Source of the DNA: Methylomonas sp. ZR1
Lineage (GTDB): Bacteria; Pseudomonadota; Gammaproteobacteria; Methylococcales; Methylomonadaceae
Reading direction: 5' to 3'
Assembly (NCBI RefSeq): GCF_013141865.1
Contig: NZ_RCST01000001.1
Location: forward strand, 1,116,001-1,180,000
DNA length: 64,000 nt
Part shown: one piece after another, positions 28,201-38,929 of the stretch
Numbering within the stretch: the stretch's first letter is position 1
Layout of the letters: every line of letters starts with the position of its first letter
The notes under the pieces: generated by a model
Told to the model about the DNA's origin: nothing
Databases searched by the model: none
Seen by the model: only the letters and a program-made list of their open reading frames with translations
Program-made: the position numbers and the translations under genes

Positions 28201-30318
28201 GCGCTGGAAGCCAAGCGAATTTTACTGATAGACGACGATCCGAACTTCAGATTGATTACCGGCGAGCAGTTAAAAGCCTCGGGTTTCGACGTCGTGGAGG
28301 CCGAGAGTGGCGAAGCGGCGCTACTCTTGCTTGAAACGGCCATTCCTGATCTAGTCATAGTCGATGCGATTATGCCGGGTATCGACGGTTTTGAAACCTG
28401 CCGGCGCATGTCCGCCAACCCCGCCATGACCGACATTCCCATCATTATGTCTACCGGCTTGGAAGACATCGAATCGATAAATCGGGCATTTAAGGTCGGC
28501 GCTACCGACTTCATCATTAAACCGCTTAATCATGTGGTGTTGATTCATCACATCCGTTTTCTGCTGCGTTCCAGCCATGACACGGCGGAATTACGCAACA
28601 GTAAGCAGCAATTGTCTGCTGCGCAACGCATCGCCGGTTTGGGCTACTGGACGTGGGATCCGCGGCAGGACAAATTCGAAATATCGCCGTTTTTAGCGGA
28701 AATGTGCCAAATGCCGGCCGACTATTTTCGGGGAGAGCTCAGCAACTATTTGAATTTAATTGAGGCTGCGGACCGCAAAATAGTGCAGACCTTGATAGAA
28801 GCTGCTGCCCAGGGCGAACAAGTCGAGTATGTCGAGTACCGCTTGCGGCCGGATCTGGAAACGCCCATCAGCGTCCGCCAGGATACGGCCATGATCAGCA
28901 GCGGACAGCAGAGTTTTGTCACCGGGACTGTGCAGGATATTTCCAAGCAAAAGCAATCGGAAAAAATCATCCATCAGTTGGCGTATTTCGATGAGTTGAC
29001 CGGCCTGGCCAGCCGTGTGCATTATCACAAGCGTATTCAACAGACCATCAAAGCCTCGGCGCGCGGCAAGCTGGAGTTTGCGTTTCTATTCCTGGATCTG
29101 GACGAATTTAAGTATGTCAACGACAGCTTTGGACATAACGTCGGCGATCAATTTCTGAAAGCGATCGCCCAACGTATCCAAAGCGTGGTACGTGAAGAAG
29201 ACTTTGCTGCACGATTGGGAGGAGACGAATTTTGTATCATCGCCAGCAGCATTACCGACGAATTTCAAGCCATGGAAATCGCCGAACGCTGTTTGCAGGA
29301 AATCAACCGACCTTTAATTTTGGATACCCACCATTTAAAGCCCCGCGTCAGTATCGGTATTGCTATTTATCCAAAAGATGGCGAGAACGAGCACGACTTG
29401 ATGAAAGCCGCCGACACCGCCATGTACGCAGCGAAAAGCGCCGGCAAACAGCGCTACGCTTACTATCGGCCGGAGATGACGGGCCTGGCGATTAAGCGCA
29501 TGCAAGACGAGCAAACCTTGCGCGACGCGCTGGAGCACCAGCAATTGCAATTGTATTATCAGCCCCAGGTAAGTATGTTGGATGGGCGAATGATAGGTCT
29601 CGAAGCCTTGGTGCGCTGGCGACATCCGTTGCGCGGTTTGCTTGGGCCCGGCGAGTTTATTCCTTTGGCCGAGGCTTTGGGTTTGATCGGTAAAATTAGC
29701 GACTGGGCTATTCAACAGGCTTGCGAACAATTAATTGCCTGGCAAAATCAAGGGCTGCCGTTATTCACCACGGCTGTCAACGTCTCGGCAAGCCATTTCC
29801 GCGATCCGCAATTTCCGTTCACGTTGCGGGAAATCCTCAAACATACCCAATTGCCGGCTCACTATTTGCAAATCGAAGTCACGGAAAGTGCCATGCAAAC
29901 GGCGGCAGACTTAGAGATATTTAAAAAACTGAAGGGCATAGGAGTGAAAATTGCGATAGACGATTTCGGCACCGGCTTTTCGTCGCTGGCGTCGCTGAAG
30001 CAGTTGCCGGTGGATTGTCTGAAAATCGACCGAACCTTTGTTCAGGACGTGTTGTTCAATCCGCAAACCCCGATTTTGCTCGGTACGATTATCGGCATGG
30101 CCAATGCGATGAATTTCTCGCTGGTCGCGGAAGGCGTGGAGACCATAGAGCAAGCGATGGTGATGAGTGGTTTGGGCTGCCAAGTGGTGCAAGGCTATTT
30201 GTTTAGCCAAGCTCTGACCGCCGCCGAAGTGCCGGCCATGTTTGACAAAGATTTCCGGCTGGAATTTATTCACTCCAAACCAGCCCATAACGATATTCAT
30301 CGAAACAATTATGACTGA
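25207..30318 (+). CDS. Hybrid histidine kinase with three receivers, Hpt, PAS, GGDEF and EAL domains
   Basis: This 1703-residue inner-membrane protein joins a phosphorelay to c-di-GMP turnover. In order: membrane helix (about 10-35), CHASE8-like periplasmic sensor, second helix (about 205-230), HAMP, HisKA with His about 338 in SHEIRTP, HATPase ([12 protein letters not shown]), receiver 1 (Asp in LLDWHLP, about 629), receiver 2 (LMDCHMP, about 767), Hpt (His in [12 protein letters not shown], about 922), receiver 3 (IVDAIMP, about 1053), PAS, GGDEF with an intact GGDEF motif (about 1338), and EAL with EALVRW and [10 protein letters not shown]. Both enzyme motifs look active. The ATG at 25207 follows GGAG. 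The gene overlaps the next by 8 bp. Confidence 0.93.
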   Translation: MFKWFNNAPIKIKLVFIMTLIAVLTLFSASTAIVVNEYYAKKKDTEQQLVLIANIIASNISAALVFEDTVSANTMLNSMKTRDSILNAELYDKQGKLFADYHSQKLGVSHWDAEKASAVLNDAKSLPSSESLYGFIGEVFAYWYERLFPYTNNIVGKSGEKSVFKYDDDNNLHFVRSIELDGDVVGVLHLVDDQSGFYAILKAFYSTMGLIVIFTMVLIGMLTTKLQQIFLAPLLKLMDAMQSVGHEKSFSHRINKTSNDEFGDLADVYNAMLAEIQFRDDQLAMHRDSLERQVIERTQQLEEKNQELSISIAEALSAKEQAEQASKAKSQFLATMSHEIRTPMNGVLGMTELLMSSGLDDRQTRFADTAYRSANSLLSIINNILDFSKIEAGKLQLIVQEFDLRRLLEDTVEMMAEQAHRKGLELILNLPHQMHFIVQGDAERLRQVLVNLLSNAIKFTEEGDVQLKVSVPENTARDKVRLLFEVIDTGIGVAAERQAEIFDSFTQSDGSITRRYGGTGLGLTISKQLVELMGGSLGLESNIGRGSRFYFDLELGLGIQTDIERADTSALEGLHILVVDDNAINRDILHDQVSLWGAHVTTVDSGPRALKLLVEAATLNNPFQVALLDWHLPVMDGLTLAKAIQRDQRIPKLPLIMLSSENVSIKTGLTHEYGISFYLNKPVFQQRLLNCLLEIATFAPLEQAAPSAVTPEQIKLSGRILVAEDNLVNQEVVKSFLESMGCIAEVVADGQEALQAACRRRYDLVLMDCHMPVMDGFSATVKIREHEQATASTRIPIIALTADVQKGIHDQCEMVGMDGYLSKPFSKEQLRHLLINWLPNAADNALEPAPLAYQDAAMAGEFPPGPICQADLAQLRDIYDANGVSLLNKAIALYLQTAPETAEKLRQAAADGQADLLADMAHALKSSSANLGARDLSKTCRLLETAGRQADLAAIPALLAEFEAQLPAALAELRAIAHASVAQPDAPQAGMDKRVTDLALEAKRILLIDDDPNFRLITGEQLKASGFDVVEAESGEAALLLLETAIPDLVIVDAIMPGIDGFETCRRMSANPAMTDIPIIMSTGLEDIESINRAFKVGATDFIIKPLNHVVLIHHIRFLLRSSHDTAELRNSKQQLSAAQRIAGLGYWTWDPRQDKFEISPFLAEMCQMPADYFRGELSNYLNLIEAADRKIVQTLIEAAAQGEQVEYVEYRLRPDLETPISVRQDTAMISSGQQSFVTGTVQDISKQKQSEKIIHQLAYFDELTGLASRVHYHKRIQQTIKASARGKLEFAFLFLDLDEFKYVNDSFGHNVGDQFLKAIAQRIQSVVREEDFAARLGGDEFCIIASSITDEFQAMEIAERCLQEINRPLILDTHHLKPRVSIGIAIYPKDGENEHDLMKAADTAMYAAKSAGKQRYAYYRPEMTGLAIKRMQDEQTLRDALEHQQLQLYYQPQVSMLDGRMIGLEALVRWRHPLRGLLGPGEFIPLAEALGLIGKISDWAIQQACEQLIAWQNQGLPLFTTAVNVSASHFRDPQFPFTLREILKHTQLPAHYLQIEVTESAMQTAADLEIFKKLKGIGVKIAIDDFGTGFSSLASLKQLPVDCLKIDRTFVQDVLFNPQTPILLGTIIGMANAMNFSLVAEGVETIEQAMVMSGLGCQVVQGYLFSQALTAAEVPAMFDKDFRLEFIHSKPAHNDIHRNNYD

Positions 30319-31171
30319 TCTTGAATTGCCGGAACGCTTTGCAGATATTAAACGGCTGCCTTCTTTGCCGCACGACGTTCATCAAGTGGTTAAAGCCTTG
30401 TCCGACGATAATCTGGATTATGCCCGGTTAGCCAAGATTCTGGCGGGGCATGCGACGATTTCGTCGCGACTGATTGCCTTGGCCAATTCAGCGTGGTTTA
30501 ACAACTCCAGCGAACCGGTGACGTCATTGGAAAGAACCTGTTTGAAACTGGGTTTGAATATTGTCCGGGGTGTCGGTATCGGTTTGGCGGTGATGAAGCC
30601 TTTTAATATCAGGGATTGCCGAAGTTTCGATATCAAACGCTATTGGATCAGTACCATGCTGGTGGCGCACGCTGCCCGCGCGCTGGCCGACGAGCTTGCG
30701 GCCGAGCGGGGCAATGAACACTTGCCGCAAACCGTGCACACCGGCGGCATTCTGCACAATATCGGTTTGCTGTGCATGGCTGACATCATGCCCGAAGAAA
30801 CCCACCAGGCTCTGCGTTTTAAACAAGCCAATCCGGAATTGGACTTGAATCAAGCCTTACGCAAATTGCTGCATACCGATTATTGCGAAGTCGGGGCGCA
30901 TCTGACCGTTTCCTGGGGAATACCCGAAGCGTTGGTGGCGATTATTCGTTACCATCGTAATCCGGGTTATCAAGGCAGCTATTGGCGGCAGGCAGCTTTG
31001 GTTGGCGCTGCGACTCATATGGTGGGTAGTGTGTTCGACGATAAAGAAACCTGGCCGGTCTCGGCCTTTGAGAAGCTGAGCATCAGCCCGGCCTGTCAGG
31101 CTGAGATATTTGCCGACCTGCAAAGCCAATATTTAAAAACTCAGGAATTAGCGAAAGTGCTATTTCCTTAA
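30311..31171 (+). CDS. HDOD domain signalling protein
   Basis: The 286-residue cytosolic protein is an HDOD domain: [29 protein letters not shown], and a former HD site that reads LHNIG, so the metal-binding His-Asp pair is lost as is usual for HDOD. The start at 30311 overlaps the kinase stop by 8 bp, so it is a translation-coupled partner of the hybrid kinase. HDOD proteins act as adaptors in motility and stress signalling. Confidence 0.88.
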   Translation: MTDLELPERFADIKRLPSLPHDVHQVVKALSDDNLDYARLAKILAGHATISSRLIALANSAWFNNSSEPVTSLERTCLKLGLNIVRGVGIGLAVMKPFNIRDCRSFDIKRYWISTMLVAHAARALADELAAERGNEHLPQTVHTGGILHNIGLLCMADIMPEETHQALRFKQANPELDLNQALRKLLHTDYCEVGAHLTVSWGIPEALVAIIRYHRNPGYQGSYWRQAALVGAATHMVGSVFDDKETWPVSAFEKLSISPACQAEIFADLQSQYLKTQELAKVLFP

Positions 31172-31189
31172 GAAGTGGTGCTGAAAACA

Positions 31190-32509
31190 CTACTTTAGTC
31201 TTTTTATCCACCTGATTCGGCCGTAGATTTTTTGCAAAAAACGGTTAGCAGCGGGGATCACGACCCTAAAAATTGCCTTGGCGGCGCGTTTTAATGTCGT
31301 CATGCAAGCAGTTGTCACCGTGTCTGTCGCCTGTTTCAGGTTGACTTCTCGATCCGCGACCCAGCCATGCCGGTGTAACCAGTGTAATAAGCCGCTCAAA
31401 AACAGGAATGTCGGCGTCAATCCCACAAAAAACCACAGCAAGCGGCCGCTTTCGCCCAAGGCCTCGCCGGTATGGAGCGGCCAAAGCCAGGTGGTAAATG
31501 TTTGTCCGGCCGAGAATTGGCTGGGGTTTTGCACATCGCGAATTTGTCCGCTCCAGCGGTCCACCCAGACGGTTGTGAACGGGTGGTGTTGATTGATCTC
31601 GTTAAGTTGGCGCAAATTGATCCGATACGTCCCCAGCTCGCCAACCGGGGTGGTAATACGTCGGACTTCCGAGCTGGGAAACGGTCCGCGGGCCACGAGG
31701 ATTGCTTCCGACAGACTGGTCGGCCTGTCATTGGGGATGGCACTGCTGCGCACATTGGGGCCGGCGTCACCATGTCCCATGCCGGACGCGGCGGTCAGGT
31801 TCTCCAGCAGGCTAGGGTAGGCCAGATGAAAACCAGTGAAGGCCAGCAACATTAAAAAGCCGGAACTGGCTACGCCCAGTAGTCGGTGCAAATCAAATAC
31901 TAGCCGCATCAAGCCGGCATCGTGGCGCAGCGAAAAGGCGCGCCACAACTTGGGCCAGCCCGGCCACCACAAGTACAAACCACTGAGTACCGACAACATT
32001 AATAAGCCGCCTAAAACCGCCAACGCATTTCGGCCAAAGCCGTCCAATTGCAGTTGGGTATGTAAATCCAACACCCAGGTCGTCAGGGTTTGGCCCCATA
32101 ATCGGCTGTCGGCAACCCGGCCGGTGTAAGGATTGACCGAGACCATCAGAGGCGCATAAAAGGCGTCTACGCTTTCCTTGGGCTTTTCAAACCAGGCGGT
32201 GATCATGCCTTCCGGGGTACGCGGCATTTCCAAGGTCCAGGCACCGTGCCGGTCCGGATGGGCTGCACGTACCGCAGCGACGATTTTGTCCGGCGACAAA
32301 GCCGTTGATTGTGGGGTATCGACGCGCAATAGCGGATTGAGCAAGCTATCCAATTCTTCCCGGTAAATACTCAAACTGCCGGTCAAGCCGATCAGCGCGA
32401 AGATGAGCCCCAAACTCAGTGCCAGATAAACATGGCACAAGCGCCACCATTTGCGGGCATTGAGGATAAAGCGCGGGCGGACAATCAGCGGGTAATGGGT
32501 TTCTTGCAT
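31190..32509 (-). CDS. PepSY-domain membrane protein (iron-regulated type)
   Basis: The 439-residue inner-membrane protein has four main hydrophobic helices with PepSY-like segments between them. WWRLCHVYLALSLGLIFALIGLTGS is the typical first-helix region of PepSY-TM proteins (residues about 20-45), and VFDLHRLLGV and WLWPLHTGE provide the conserved His of the group. Relatives reduce ferric siderophores or are induced by iron lack; here no TonB receptor is next to it. The ATG at 32509 places the start just before the conserved domain; an upstream start adds 25 residues without similarity. It is convergent with the HDOD gene. Confidence 0.8.
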   Translation of the reverse strand: MQETHYPLIVRPRFILNARKWWRLCHVYLALSLGLIFALIGLTGSLSIYREELDSLLNPLLRVDTPQSTALSPDKIVAAVRAAHPDRHGAWTLEMPRTPEGMITAWFEKPKESVDAFYAPLMVSVNPYTGRVADSRLWGQTLTTWVLDLHTQLQLDGFGRNALAVLGGLLMLSVLSGLYLWWPGWPKLWRAFSLRHDAGLMRLVFDLHRLLGVASSGFLMLLAFTGFHLAYPSLLENLTAASGMGHGDAGPNVRSSAIPNDRPTSLSEAILVARGPFPSSEVRRITTPVGELGTYRINLRQLNEINQHHPFTTVWVDRWSGQIRDVQNPSQFSAGQTFTTWLWPLHTGEALGESGRLLWFFVGLTPTFLFLSGLLHWLHRHGWVADREVNLKQATDTVTTACMTTLKRAAKAIFRVVIPAANRFLQKIYGRIRWIKRLK

Positions 32510-32767
32510 GGGGTAAACAGTTGGAGATTTAGCGACAGCCCGCCTGTTGGGCGGCGTAGGCGTTATCAATTTAAAAAACAACATTTGCCAGGCACGGCAA
32601 CCGGCTATTTTGCAGGATTAATGTCACAACAACCAGCCCATGACAGCCGTTGCGCCGCAGACAAGTTTAAAAAATCGGCTAGACTGCGTGAAATACGCTT
32701 GGCGGCGGAGTTTATGTGGTAGAAATATGAGGCGTTTAATACAGGATAAATATAGGTCGGAGAGGCG

Positions 32768-35065
32768 ATGAATCTGAGCAGTTTGCTATTTCTGGCCGGA
32801 ATTGTTGCTGTCCAACAGTTCAGCCGCTTGCCTAGTCTGTTTGAGTTTATCGGTTTGGGGGTTAGCAGCTTGTTGTTGATTTATCGGCGCCATTGGCGGC
32901 TTTTCGCGCTGCTGGCTGGGGTGTTGTGGGCGAGTTTATTCGGTAGCTGGCGGCTGTCCCAACAACTCCCCGATACCTATCAAAATCAGGAAGTGAAAAT
33001 TCAAGGCTATATCGCCAGTCTGCCGCAACAACAAGAGCAGCGCACCAATTTTGATTTTATTGTCACGACGCCATCCGGCAACTTTCCGGATAAAATTCGC
33101 CTGAGCTGGTATTACCCAAAGCTCAACTTGGCTGCGGGACAGGGCTGGGAGTTCCGGGTAAAGTTGCGCAGGCCGCACGGCCGCCTCAACCCCGGCGGCT
33201 TTGACTTCGAAGCGTGGTTATTTGCCAACCATATCGGTGCTACGGGTTATGTGCGCGACAAACCGCCGCCGCAAATCGTGAGCTTATCGCCGAGTATCGG
33301 TCAATATTTTGCTCGGTGTCGGCAAGCGATTGCTGATCGACTGGACGCTGCTTTGCCCGGCAGCGGTCAGTTGGGTGTCATAAAAGCATTGACCATCGGC
33401 AGCCAAAACGCAATCACCCAAGAGCAATGGCGCGTGTTTAGAATCACCGGTGTGGTGCATTTAATCGTGATTTCCGGTTCGCATATCAGTCTGATCGCCG
33501 GCCTGATTTACCTTTGGACTAGGCGGCTTTGGGCTTGGACCGGGATACTAAGTTTTTCGCCGCAACGAGCCGCCGCATTGTGCGCTTGGCTGGCTGCGGT
33601 GTTTTATGCTGGTTTGGCAGGCTATTCGGTGCCCACTCTACGTGCGGTGATTATGCTCAGCGTGGCTTTGGCAGCAATCGCGTGGCAGCGTAACACCGCG
33701 CCAATGCGAATTTTATTGCTGGCGTTGCTGGCTGTCTTGCTGTTCGATCCGTTGGCTGTGCTATCGGTTGGCTTTTGGCTGTCATTCGTGGCGGTGGCAT
33801 TATTGATTTACGTGTCCGCGGGTCGATTGGGCAGACCTTCTTACTGGCGCGAAGCCGGCGCCGCGCAATTGGCTACAGCTGTGGGCTTGTCGCCCTTATT
33901 GATCGTATTTTTTCAGCAAGTATCGTTGATATCGCCTGTCGCCAATTGGTTGGCGGTGCCGGTTATCGGCATCTTGATCGTCCCACCGGCCTTGCTGGCG
34001 GTGGTGTTACTGTTTATCTGGCCGACGTTCGGGGCGCTGTTGCTGCAAGTTCTGGATTATGTTTTGCAAGGCTTGTGGTGGGTGCTGTCGCACATGGCCG
34101 AACTACCATTAGCCAGCGTCTATTGCCTCCCGCCGCCTTGGTATGCCATTGTTCTGGCGGCCATTGGCGTGCTGCTGTTGTTAGCGCCCAGGGGTTTTCC
34201 ATGCCGGTATTTAAGCCCTTTACTGTTTTTCCCGCTATTACTGGTTGATGTCGAAAAACCGAAACCCGGTGAAGCTTGGTTGACTGTGCTGGACGTGGGT
34301 CAAGGATTAGCAGCCGTGGTGCAAACTGCGGAACATGCTCTGGTGTTTGATACCGGCGCACGTTATTCAGAATATTCCGACATGGGCGATTCAGTGGTTG
34401 TGCCGTTTTTACGCGATCAGGGCATCTCTAGGGTCGATGGCTTGGTGATTAGTCATGGTGACAATGATCACAGTGGCGGTGCAGATTCGATACTTGCCGA
34501 ATTACCGGTAGACAAGGTCCTTAGTAGCGTTCCTGAATGGGCCGCACGCGAACACGGCGAGTATTGCCGGGCAGGACAAACCTGGCGTTGGGATGAAGTA
34601 ACATTTAAGGTGCTGTCCCCGCCGGAACAGGGATTCATCGGTGATAACGATAACTCCTGCGTATTACAAGTAAGCTCCGCACAGCAGGTTTTTTTGCTGA
34701 CCGGCGACATCGAACAAACAGCCGAAAACTGGTTGGTGCGCGAGTACGCTGACAAACTTGCCAGCGACGTATTGTTGGCACCGCACCATGGCAGCAAAAC
34801 TTCATCAAGCCTGGCTTTGCTTGAAAAAGTTAATCCCAGGCTTATTTTGGTTCCCGCCGGTTATCAAAACCGTTTTGGTTTTCCGCATCGCCAGGTTATC
34901 GAACGCTATAGCCAGCTTGGCATGGCTTGGTTGAATACGGCCGAACAGGGCGCTATTTCGGTGCATAGTGGACCTGAAAGAATTGAGCCGATAGCCGAAC
35001 GTGTCAAACGGCAACGCTATTGGCGCACACCAGTGCCGAATCGGCAGAGTATTGATGTCAGATAA
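32768..35065 (+). CDS. comEC: DNA internalisation protein ComEC/Rec2
   Basis: ComEC forms the inner-membrane channel for single-stranded DNA in natural transformation. The 765-residue protein has an N-terminal OB-like DUF4131 segment, a Competence domain with about eight helices (VIKALTIGSQ, then VVHLIVISGSHISLIAG), and a C-terminal metallo-beta-lactamase-like domain (VLDVGQGLAAVVQT, VISHGDNDHSGGAD, LLAPHHGS). All metal motifs are present. No other competence gene is nearby, which is normal for comEC in gammaproteobacteria. Confidence 0.95.
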   Translation: MNLSSLLFLAGIVAVQQFSRLPSLFEFIGLGVSSLLLIYRRHWRLFALLAGVLWASLFGSWRLSQQLPDTYQNQEVKIQGYIASLPQQQEQRTNFDFIVTTPSGNFPDKIRLSWYYPKLNLAAGQGWEFRVKLRRPHGRLNPGGFDFEAWLFANHIGATGYVRDKPPPQIVSLSPSIGQYFARCRQAIADRLDAALPGSGQLGVIKALTIGSQNAITQEQWRVFRITGVVHLIVISGSHISLIAGLIYLWTRRLWAWTGILSFSPQRAAALCAWLAAVFYAGLAGYSVPTLRAVIMLSVALAAIAWQRNTAPMRILLLALLAVLLFDPLAVLSVGFWLSFVAVALLIYVSAGRLGRPSYWREAGAAQLATAVGLSPLLIVFFQQVSLISPVANWLAVPVIGILIVPPALLAVVLLFIWPTFGALLLQVLDYVLQGLWWVLSHMAELPLASVYCLPPPWYAIVLAAIGVLLLLAPRGFPCRYLSPLLFFPLLLVDVEKPKPGEAWLTVLDVGQGLAAVVQTAEHALVFDTGARYSEYSDMGDSVVVPFLRDQGISRVDGLVISHGDNDHSGGADSILAELPVDKVLSSVPEWAAREHGEYCRAGQTWRWDEVTFKVLSPPEQGFIGDNDNSCVLQVSSAQQVFLLTGDIEQTAENWLVREYADKLASDVLLAPHHGSKTSSSLALLEKVNPRLILVPAGYQNRFGFPHRQVIERYSQLGMAWLNTAEQGAISVHSGPERIEPIAERVKRQRYWRTPVPNRQSIDVR

Positions 35066-35123
35066 ATTTTGCCGTGTCGGCGTTTCTGCCTATACTCTCA
35101 GGACCAAAATATGGAGCATTGCA

Positions 35124-35486
35124 GTGGAGAATGAAAACCGTACCAGAATACGTTTTAATCCGGAAGGACTCGTGGCGCACATCATTATCGAACCGCCACC
35201 GCCCGGCGGTGAAATCATCATCGATGGCCAGGTCGTCGATATGAGTTACAGCGGCATTAAAATTCGTTTGAAAGAACCCCTGGGGCAAGCAGTGGAAGAG
35301 GCCGAGTTGCGGATTTCCATCATCCTGCCGGAATCGAGGGTAGCGATGTCGATACACGGCAACATCAAACATATCCGCGAAGACCGCGAATGCGGATTGC
35401 AATATAATCCGAATAAACACAGCGAAGACGAATTCGACGATCTGATGTTCGAATGCGTCAAGTTGGCACCACAGCGTAAAGATTAA
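35124..35486 (+). CDS. Single-domain PilZ protein (c-di-GMP receptor)
   Basis: The 120-residue protein is a PilZ domain: the RTRIR motif near residue 6 and DMSYSGIKI near residue 41 match the RxxxR and (D/N)xSxxG binding motifs. The GTG at 35124 is chosen because GGAG lies 8 bp upstream and the domain starts at once; the longer frame overlaps comEC. It should bind c-di-GMP and relay it to a partner. Confidence 0.85.
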   Translation: MENENRTRIRFNPEGLVAHIIIEPPPPGGEIIIDGQVVDMSYSGIKIRLKEPLGQAVEEAELRISIILPESRVAMSIHGNIKHIREDRECGLQYNPNKHSEDEFDDLMFECVKLAPQRKD

Positions 35487-35497
35487 TTGGGGCTGTA

Positions 35498-35680
35498 ATG
35501 AGCGCGTTCATTCTGTCTTTTCGATCATTCTGGCGCCACCTAAACGGCGATGCCGCTTATGAACGCTATCTGCGACACTGCCACGAACATCACGCGGAAC
35601 AGCTTCGACCCTTAAGCCGAAAGGCGTTTTTTGCTGCTGAAACGCAGCGTAAATGGAATGGCGTGAAGCGGTGTTGCTGA
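35498..35680 (+). CDS. YbdD/YjiX family small protein
   Basis: The 60-residue protein matches the YbdD/YjiX family: WRHLNGDAAYERYLRH in the first half and a terminal RKWNGVKRCC. In enterobacteria it follows carbon-starvation (peptide or pyruvate) transporter genes cstA/btsT; here no such gene is near, so it is an orphan copy. It is 11 bp downstream of the PilZ gene. Confidence 0.85.
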   Translation: MSAFILSFRSFWRHLNGDAAYERYLRHCHEHHAEQLRPLSRKAFFAAETQRKWNGVKRCC

Positions 35681-36265
35681 ATTTAATTGTGGCTTGAAGT
35701 TGCTGGCGCTAAAAGTCCTCCTACCGCCAGTTCAAGATTCGATTAGGGTAGTACTCTCACAGAAAATCGGTTCAATTCGATTAACTTGTGTCTAATGCAA
35801 TTTTGGCTCTGCAAGCCGGAAGGCAATAAAAAGGCCTAGGTTTTTCAACCCAAGCCTCTATAGTCACCGGTGAAATCACGAACCCGCGACCGGCTGATTA
35901 CTAAACCTGACTTTAAAGGCAATAACCTTTTATATCAATAAACTGCCGGCTTCGCTTAATCCAAACCTACCTAATCTATACTTGAATCGTTGTATTTAGG
36001 TATGCTGCTCTGGTACAAAATTGGTACAGCCTGTAAGTCGGACGCCAACTTTTACGGCTATCATCTAAAATGTGACAAAAAAACTATCTTTACACGAAGA
36101 TTGCAACGAACCTGTCAGCACTCGGGTTTTATACACAAACATCAACCACTCACAAAACAAATATCTTCTTTAGGGAGCTAACGATAGAGGTTTGCCCCCC
36201 CAGAAATGACCTGTTTAAGATGATATTTCGGCCAATTTCATATGATCACGGAGCCATAGGACTAA
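35681..36265 (+). other. 585-bp gap holding the left end of the island
   Basis: No gene is seen. It holds the left repeat copy (35831-35901) and a near-palindrome GGTACAAAATTGGTAC (36012-36027), a sequence type often found near tyrosine-integrase attachment sites. The base composition turns AT-rich to the right of the repeat. Confidence 0.6.
35831..35901 (-). repeat. Left repeat: terminator-like hairpin plus tRNA-Thr-like 3' remnant
   Basis: On the minus strand this reads GTAATCAGCC, then GGGTTC as in a tRNA T arm, and then a hairpin (35832-35842 with 35847-35857, 9 of 11 pairs). The anticodon/T-arm order resembles tRNA-Thr (TGT) from the anticodon onward, but the acceptor stem is missing. 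It matches the copy at 40112-40189: the GAACCC..GAC.GGC.GATTAC core agrees at 17 of 22 positions. Confidence 0.6.
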
Positions 36266-38575
36266 ATGAAAATCGATGGATTACAAACTTTTCTCGCCGA
36301 AGTTCAGAGCGAGTTCAAACCAGAAGGAATTGATGCAAATATCTATTATTTTTACGATGACGTTTGGCGTGACCTATCTTGTAGCTCAGTTTGTGATAGT
36401 GCAACAACCAACTATCTAACCCGATCCAAATTAGAACAGGTGGCCTTCCACGCAACAAACCACTTAGACGCTTGGTTTTATTTTTCTTCTGCTGATTGTG
36501 TTGTCTGTTTGACGTGCTCAAAGTCTCCACAATTACAAACACGGCGCAAGTATCGCGAACGACTTCAAAAGATTGAAGAAAGCGCCTCAAATGCTTATAA
36601 GGTCTCACACAATCAGTTGACGCACCTTCTAGCCAAAAATTCATTTCGAGAACGATTGGCATCAGCTATTACTGACGTTGAGAGGCCCGAGATGCATAAC
36701 ACTGAGGCACTGGAAAGCGGTGTGGCTCGAGCATTGGCCGTTATGGCTCTGGATATTGATCACTTCAAACAGGTCAATGACACATGGGGCCATCTTTACG
36801 GTGATCAGGTTCTCAGGACTTTTGGTAGACGACTTGAGAATTGTGCTGACGATATTCAAGAAAAAGGAGTAGGTGACCCGACCATATCCCTTGGACATCC
36901 TTCTGGGGAAGAGTTTCTTATCTTCATCCAGGCAAATGTTCTGAGGGAACAGTTTGTTGAATGGGCAAATGATTTTCGAAAATCTATTGCAGACGAAGTA
37001 TTACCAACAGACACCGAATGGCAATGGCTTTCTAGCTCGGGCAGTATTGGTGTTCTACAACTGCCACCAACTCAGGATCGATCCACAACAGTCAGCGTGG
37101 GTGTGGCATTGCACAACAGTGCATCTCTCCTAGGACAGAGATCTGAAGAAGTTTCTGACTTACTTGATCGAGCCGATACTGCACTCTACCGGGCAAAAGC
37201 AGCTGGGAGAAATCAAGTAATCTGCTACGACGAGATACTTTCCAGTTGCGGGCGAGTTATCGAACAAGATAAAAATACTCGGGTTGTTGCTTTGGACATC
37301 GGCTCAAATGTAGGTGTGTCTGAAGGTCAAGAGTTTAAAGTATTCTCGCCAACCTTTTCCGGTAAGACGAAATTTTTCATAAACGATGGTCGAACTAAAC
37401 GTACCTTAGGCGAATATCCGCGAGTACAATCGGCTAGAATTGTAATTTTTAACGCACAGCCTGAAATTTCGTTTGCATACGTTGCAGAGCCGGAACCCAG
37501 TAATTCTGACCCGCTTCTGGAGCCTGGATCGCACCTTGAGGCTATACCTGCTGGCTCCATTGGTCATCTGCTACCATCATTTTCAAAGTACCTTCCATCT
37601 ACATCGGATAAGCATGAGCGAGGTGTTACTAGCGAGTTACTAGATTTCATTAAAACATCAGTCAGTAATAATGGAGCTCCTTTCGCTGTAGTCGTTAGGT
37701 TTACTAGAGAGGGCGAATATCTTCGAAAATACGGAACGGTTGCGCTAAATACTGCCCTAGCCAAACTTTATCGTGAGGCTCAGATAGTCTTTCCTCCTGC
37801 AACATTAATTGAATTGCTAGACCGAGGCTCAATCTGCATCGCCGGCCCCAATAGTGTTTATAAGGAAAGCATAGTTACTGATTTTATTGAAAGTGTAACG
37901 GTGGATCTTCACGAACTAGGAGTGTTCGCTGGTATATTCTGCGAAGCAGACCGAGAGTCTTCAACTAGTGATACTGAGAATTCGCTCGACGCGACGAATG
38001 CCGTTGAGTTCGCTCGCTTTGCCGCAGCTGATGCAGGTCGCAAACCAGAAACACGGCTACGCCACTTTAGTTACAGTGTTGCTTCAAGTGTGCTAGGCGC
38101 GCTTTTAGAATCCAACGCATTTGAGATCGCGTATGCAGACTTCGAAAGGTTACGCCGTCTAGGTGTAGAGTCCGCTCGTTTGTTTAACCTTGGAGGTTTG
38201 ATCGCTGTAAGCCTTGGCAATCGCCGTCAAGCACTCGAACACTACTCTGCCGCAATATCTAGAGATTCGGAGACCCTCGTCTATAAGAGTAACTACGCGA
38301 CTTCTGCATACATATTGAAAGAATTCGATCCAGCTCTTAAGATCCTAAATCCAGTATCACTAGAAGAGATTGACAAACTTCGTCTCATCCATCCTTTTGG
38401 TTATCACTGTTATGCGCGACTTCTCGCTATGGCGTGGCAAAATAAATCAATCTTTTTTGATAGTTCACGCTTCCTTCACATCGCGAATATTGCTTTGTCA
38501 ATCCCGGAATTCCAAAAGTCTCCGGATAATGCTGTTATAAGAGAAGCACTCGCTTCCTTAACGGAAATTCAATAG
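36266..38575 (+). CDS. Divergent GGDEF protein with TPR-like C-terminus
   Basis: The 769-residue protein has no signal peptide. Residues 1-125 are an unrecognised sensor-like region, with a His/Cys-containing segment. Residues about 125-330 are a GGDEF domain with metal motif ALDIDHFKQVND near 160 and a signature that reads SGEEF in place of GGDEF/GGEEF. The end of the domain (RADTALYRAKAAGRNQV) is canonical, and the inserted loop before it is long. A beta-rich region (about 345-440) follows, then a second alpha/beta domain (about 475-600) that could be a decayed cyclase, and TPR-like helices (about 625-769). No RxxD inhibitory site is seen before the signature. Base composition is lower in GC than its neighbours, in line with gain by transfer. 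Confidence 0.78.
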   Translation: MKIDGLQTFLAEVQSEFKPEGIDANIYYFYDDVWRDLSCSSVCDSATTNYLTRSKLEQVAFHATNHLDAWFYFSSADCVVCLTCSKSPQLQTRRKYRERLQKIEESASNAYKVSHNQLTHLLAKNSFRERLASAITDVERPEMHNTEALESGVARALAVMALDIDHFKQVNDTWGHLYGDQVLRTFGRRLENCADDIQEKGVGDPTISLGHPSGEEFLIFIQANVLREQFVEWANDFRKSIADEVLPTDTEWQWLSSSGSIGVLQLPPTQDRSTTVSVGVALHNSASLLGQRSEEVSDLLDRADTALYRAKAAGRNQVICYDEILSSCGRVIEQDKNTRVVALDIGSNVGVSEGQEFKVFSPTFSGKTKFFINDGRTKRTLGEYPRVQSARIVIFNAQPEISFAYVAEPEPSNSDPLLEPGSHLEAIPAGSIGHLLPSFSKYLPSTSDKHERGVTSELLDFIKTSVSNNGAPFAVVVRFTREGEYLRKYGTVALNTALAKLYREAQIVFPPATLIELLDRGSICIAGPNSVYKESIVTDFIESVTVDLHELGVFAGIFCEADRESSTSDTENSLDATNAVEFARFAAADAGRKPETRLRHFSYSVASSVLGALLESNAFEIAYADFERLRRLGVESARLFNLGGLIAVSLGNRRQALEHYSAAISRDSETLVYKSNYATSAYILKEFDPALKILNPVSLEEIDKLRLIHPFGYHCYARLLAMAWQNKSIFFDSSRFLHIANIALSIPEFQKSPDNAVIREALASLTEIQ

Positions 38576-38929
38576 AGTTTTCTTTGCTATTTGGCGGTTT
38601 TTCTTGAGCACATACCTGGCCTTATCAAAATCTGTGAGGGCCAGGCGTTAAAATTCTGCTAATTGCAGCCTCATCTAATAAGGCAATCCTCTTTGCAAAT
38701 TTAGTCATATATAGAGCTAAAGGATGTGTTGAACATCTTGAGTCACGTCGTTTGCCAACGGTGTGGTTTGTAAAAGCACCTCACCCTTTGATTGCTTTGG
38801 TCTATACCTTGACTCTTGGCATTTTTGTTTCGTCAGTCGATTTTTGACCGACAGCCATCATATAACGTCATGCTGCATACCCTCCAAGCATGATGATAAA
38901 ATTCTAATAATTTTTAAAAATTTATTTAA
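38576..38929 (+). other. 354-bp AT-rich gap between the two island genes
   Basis: No convincing gene. A hairpin CCTGGCC/GGCCAGG (38615-38645) with a long loop follows the GGDEF gene by 40 bp and may slow transcription. A 66-codon open frame here has biased, non-protein-like composition and was not accepted. Confidence 0.5.
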
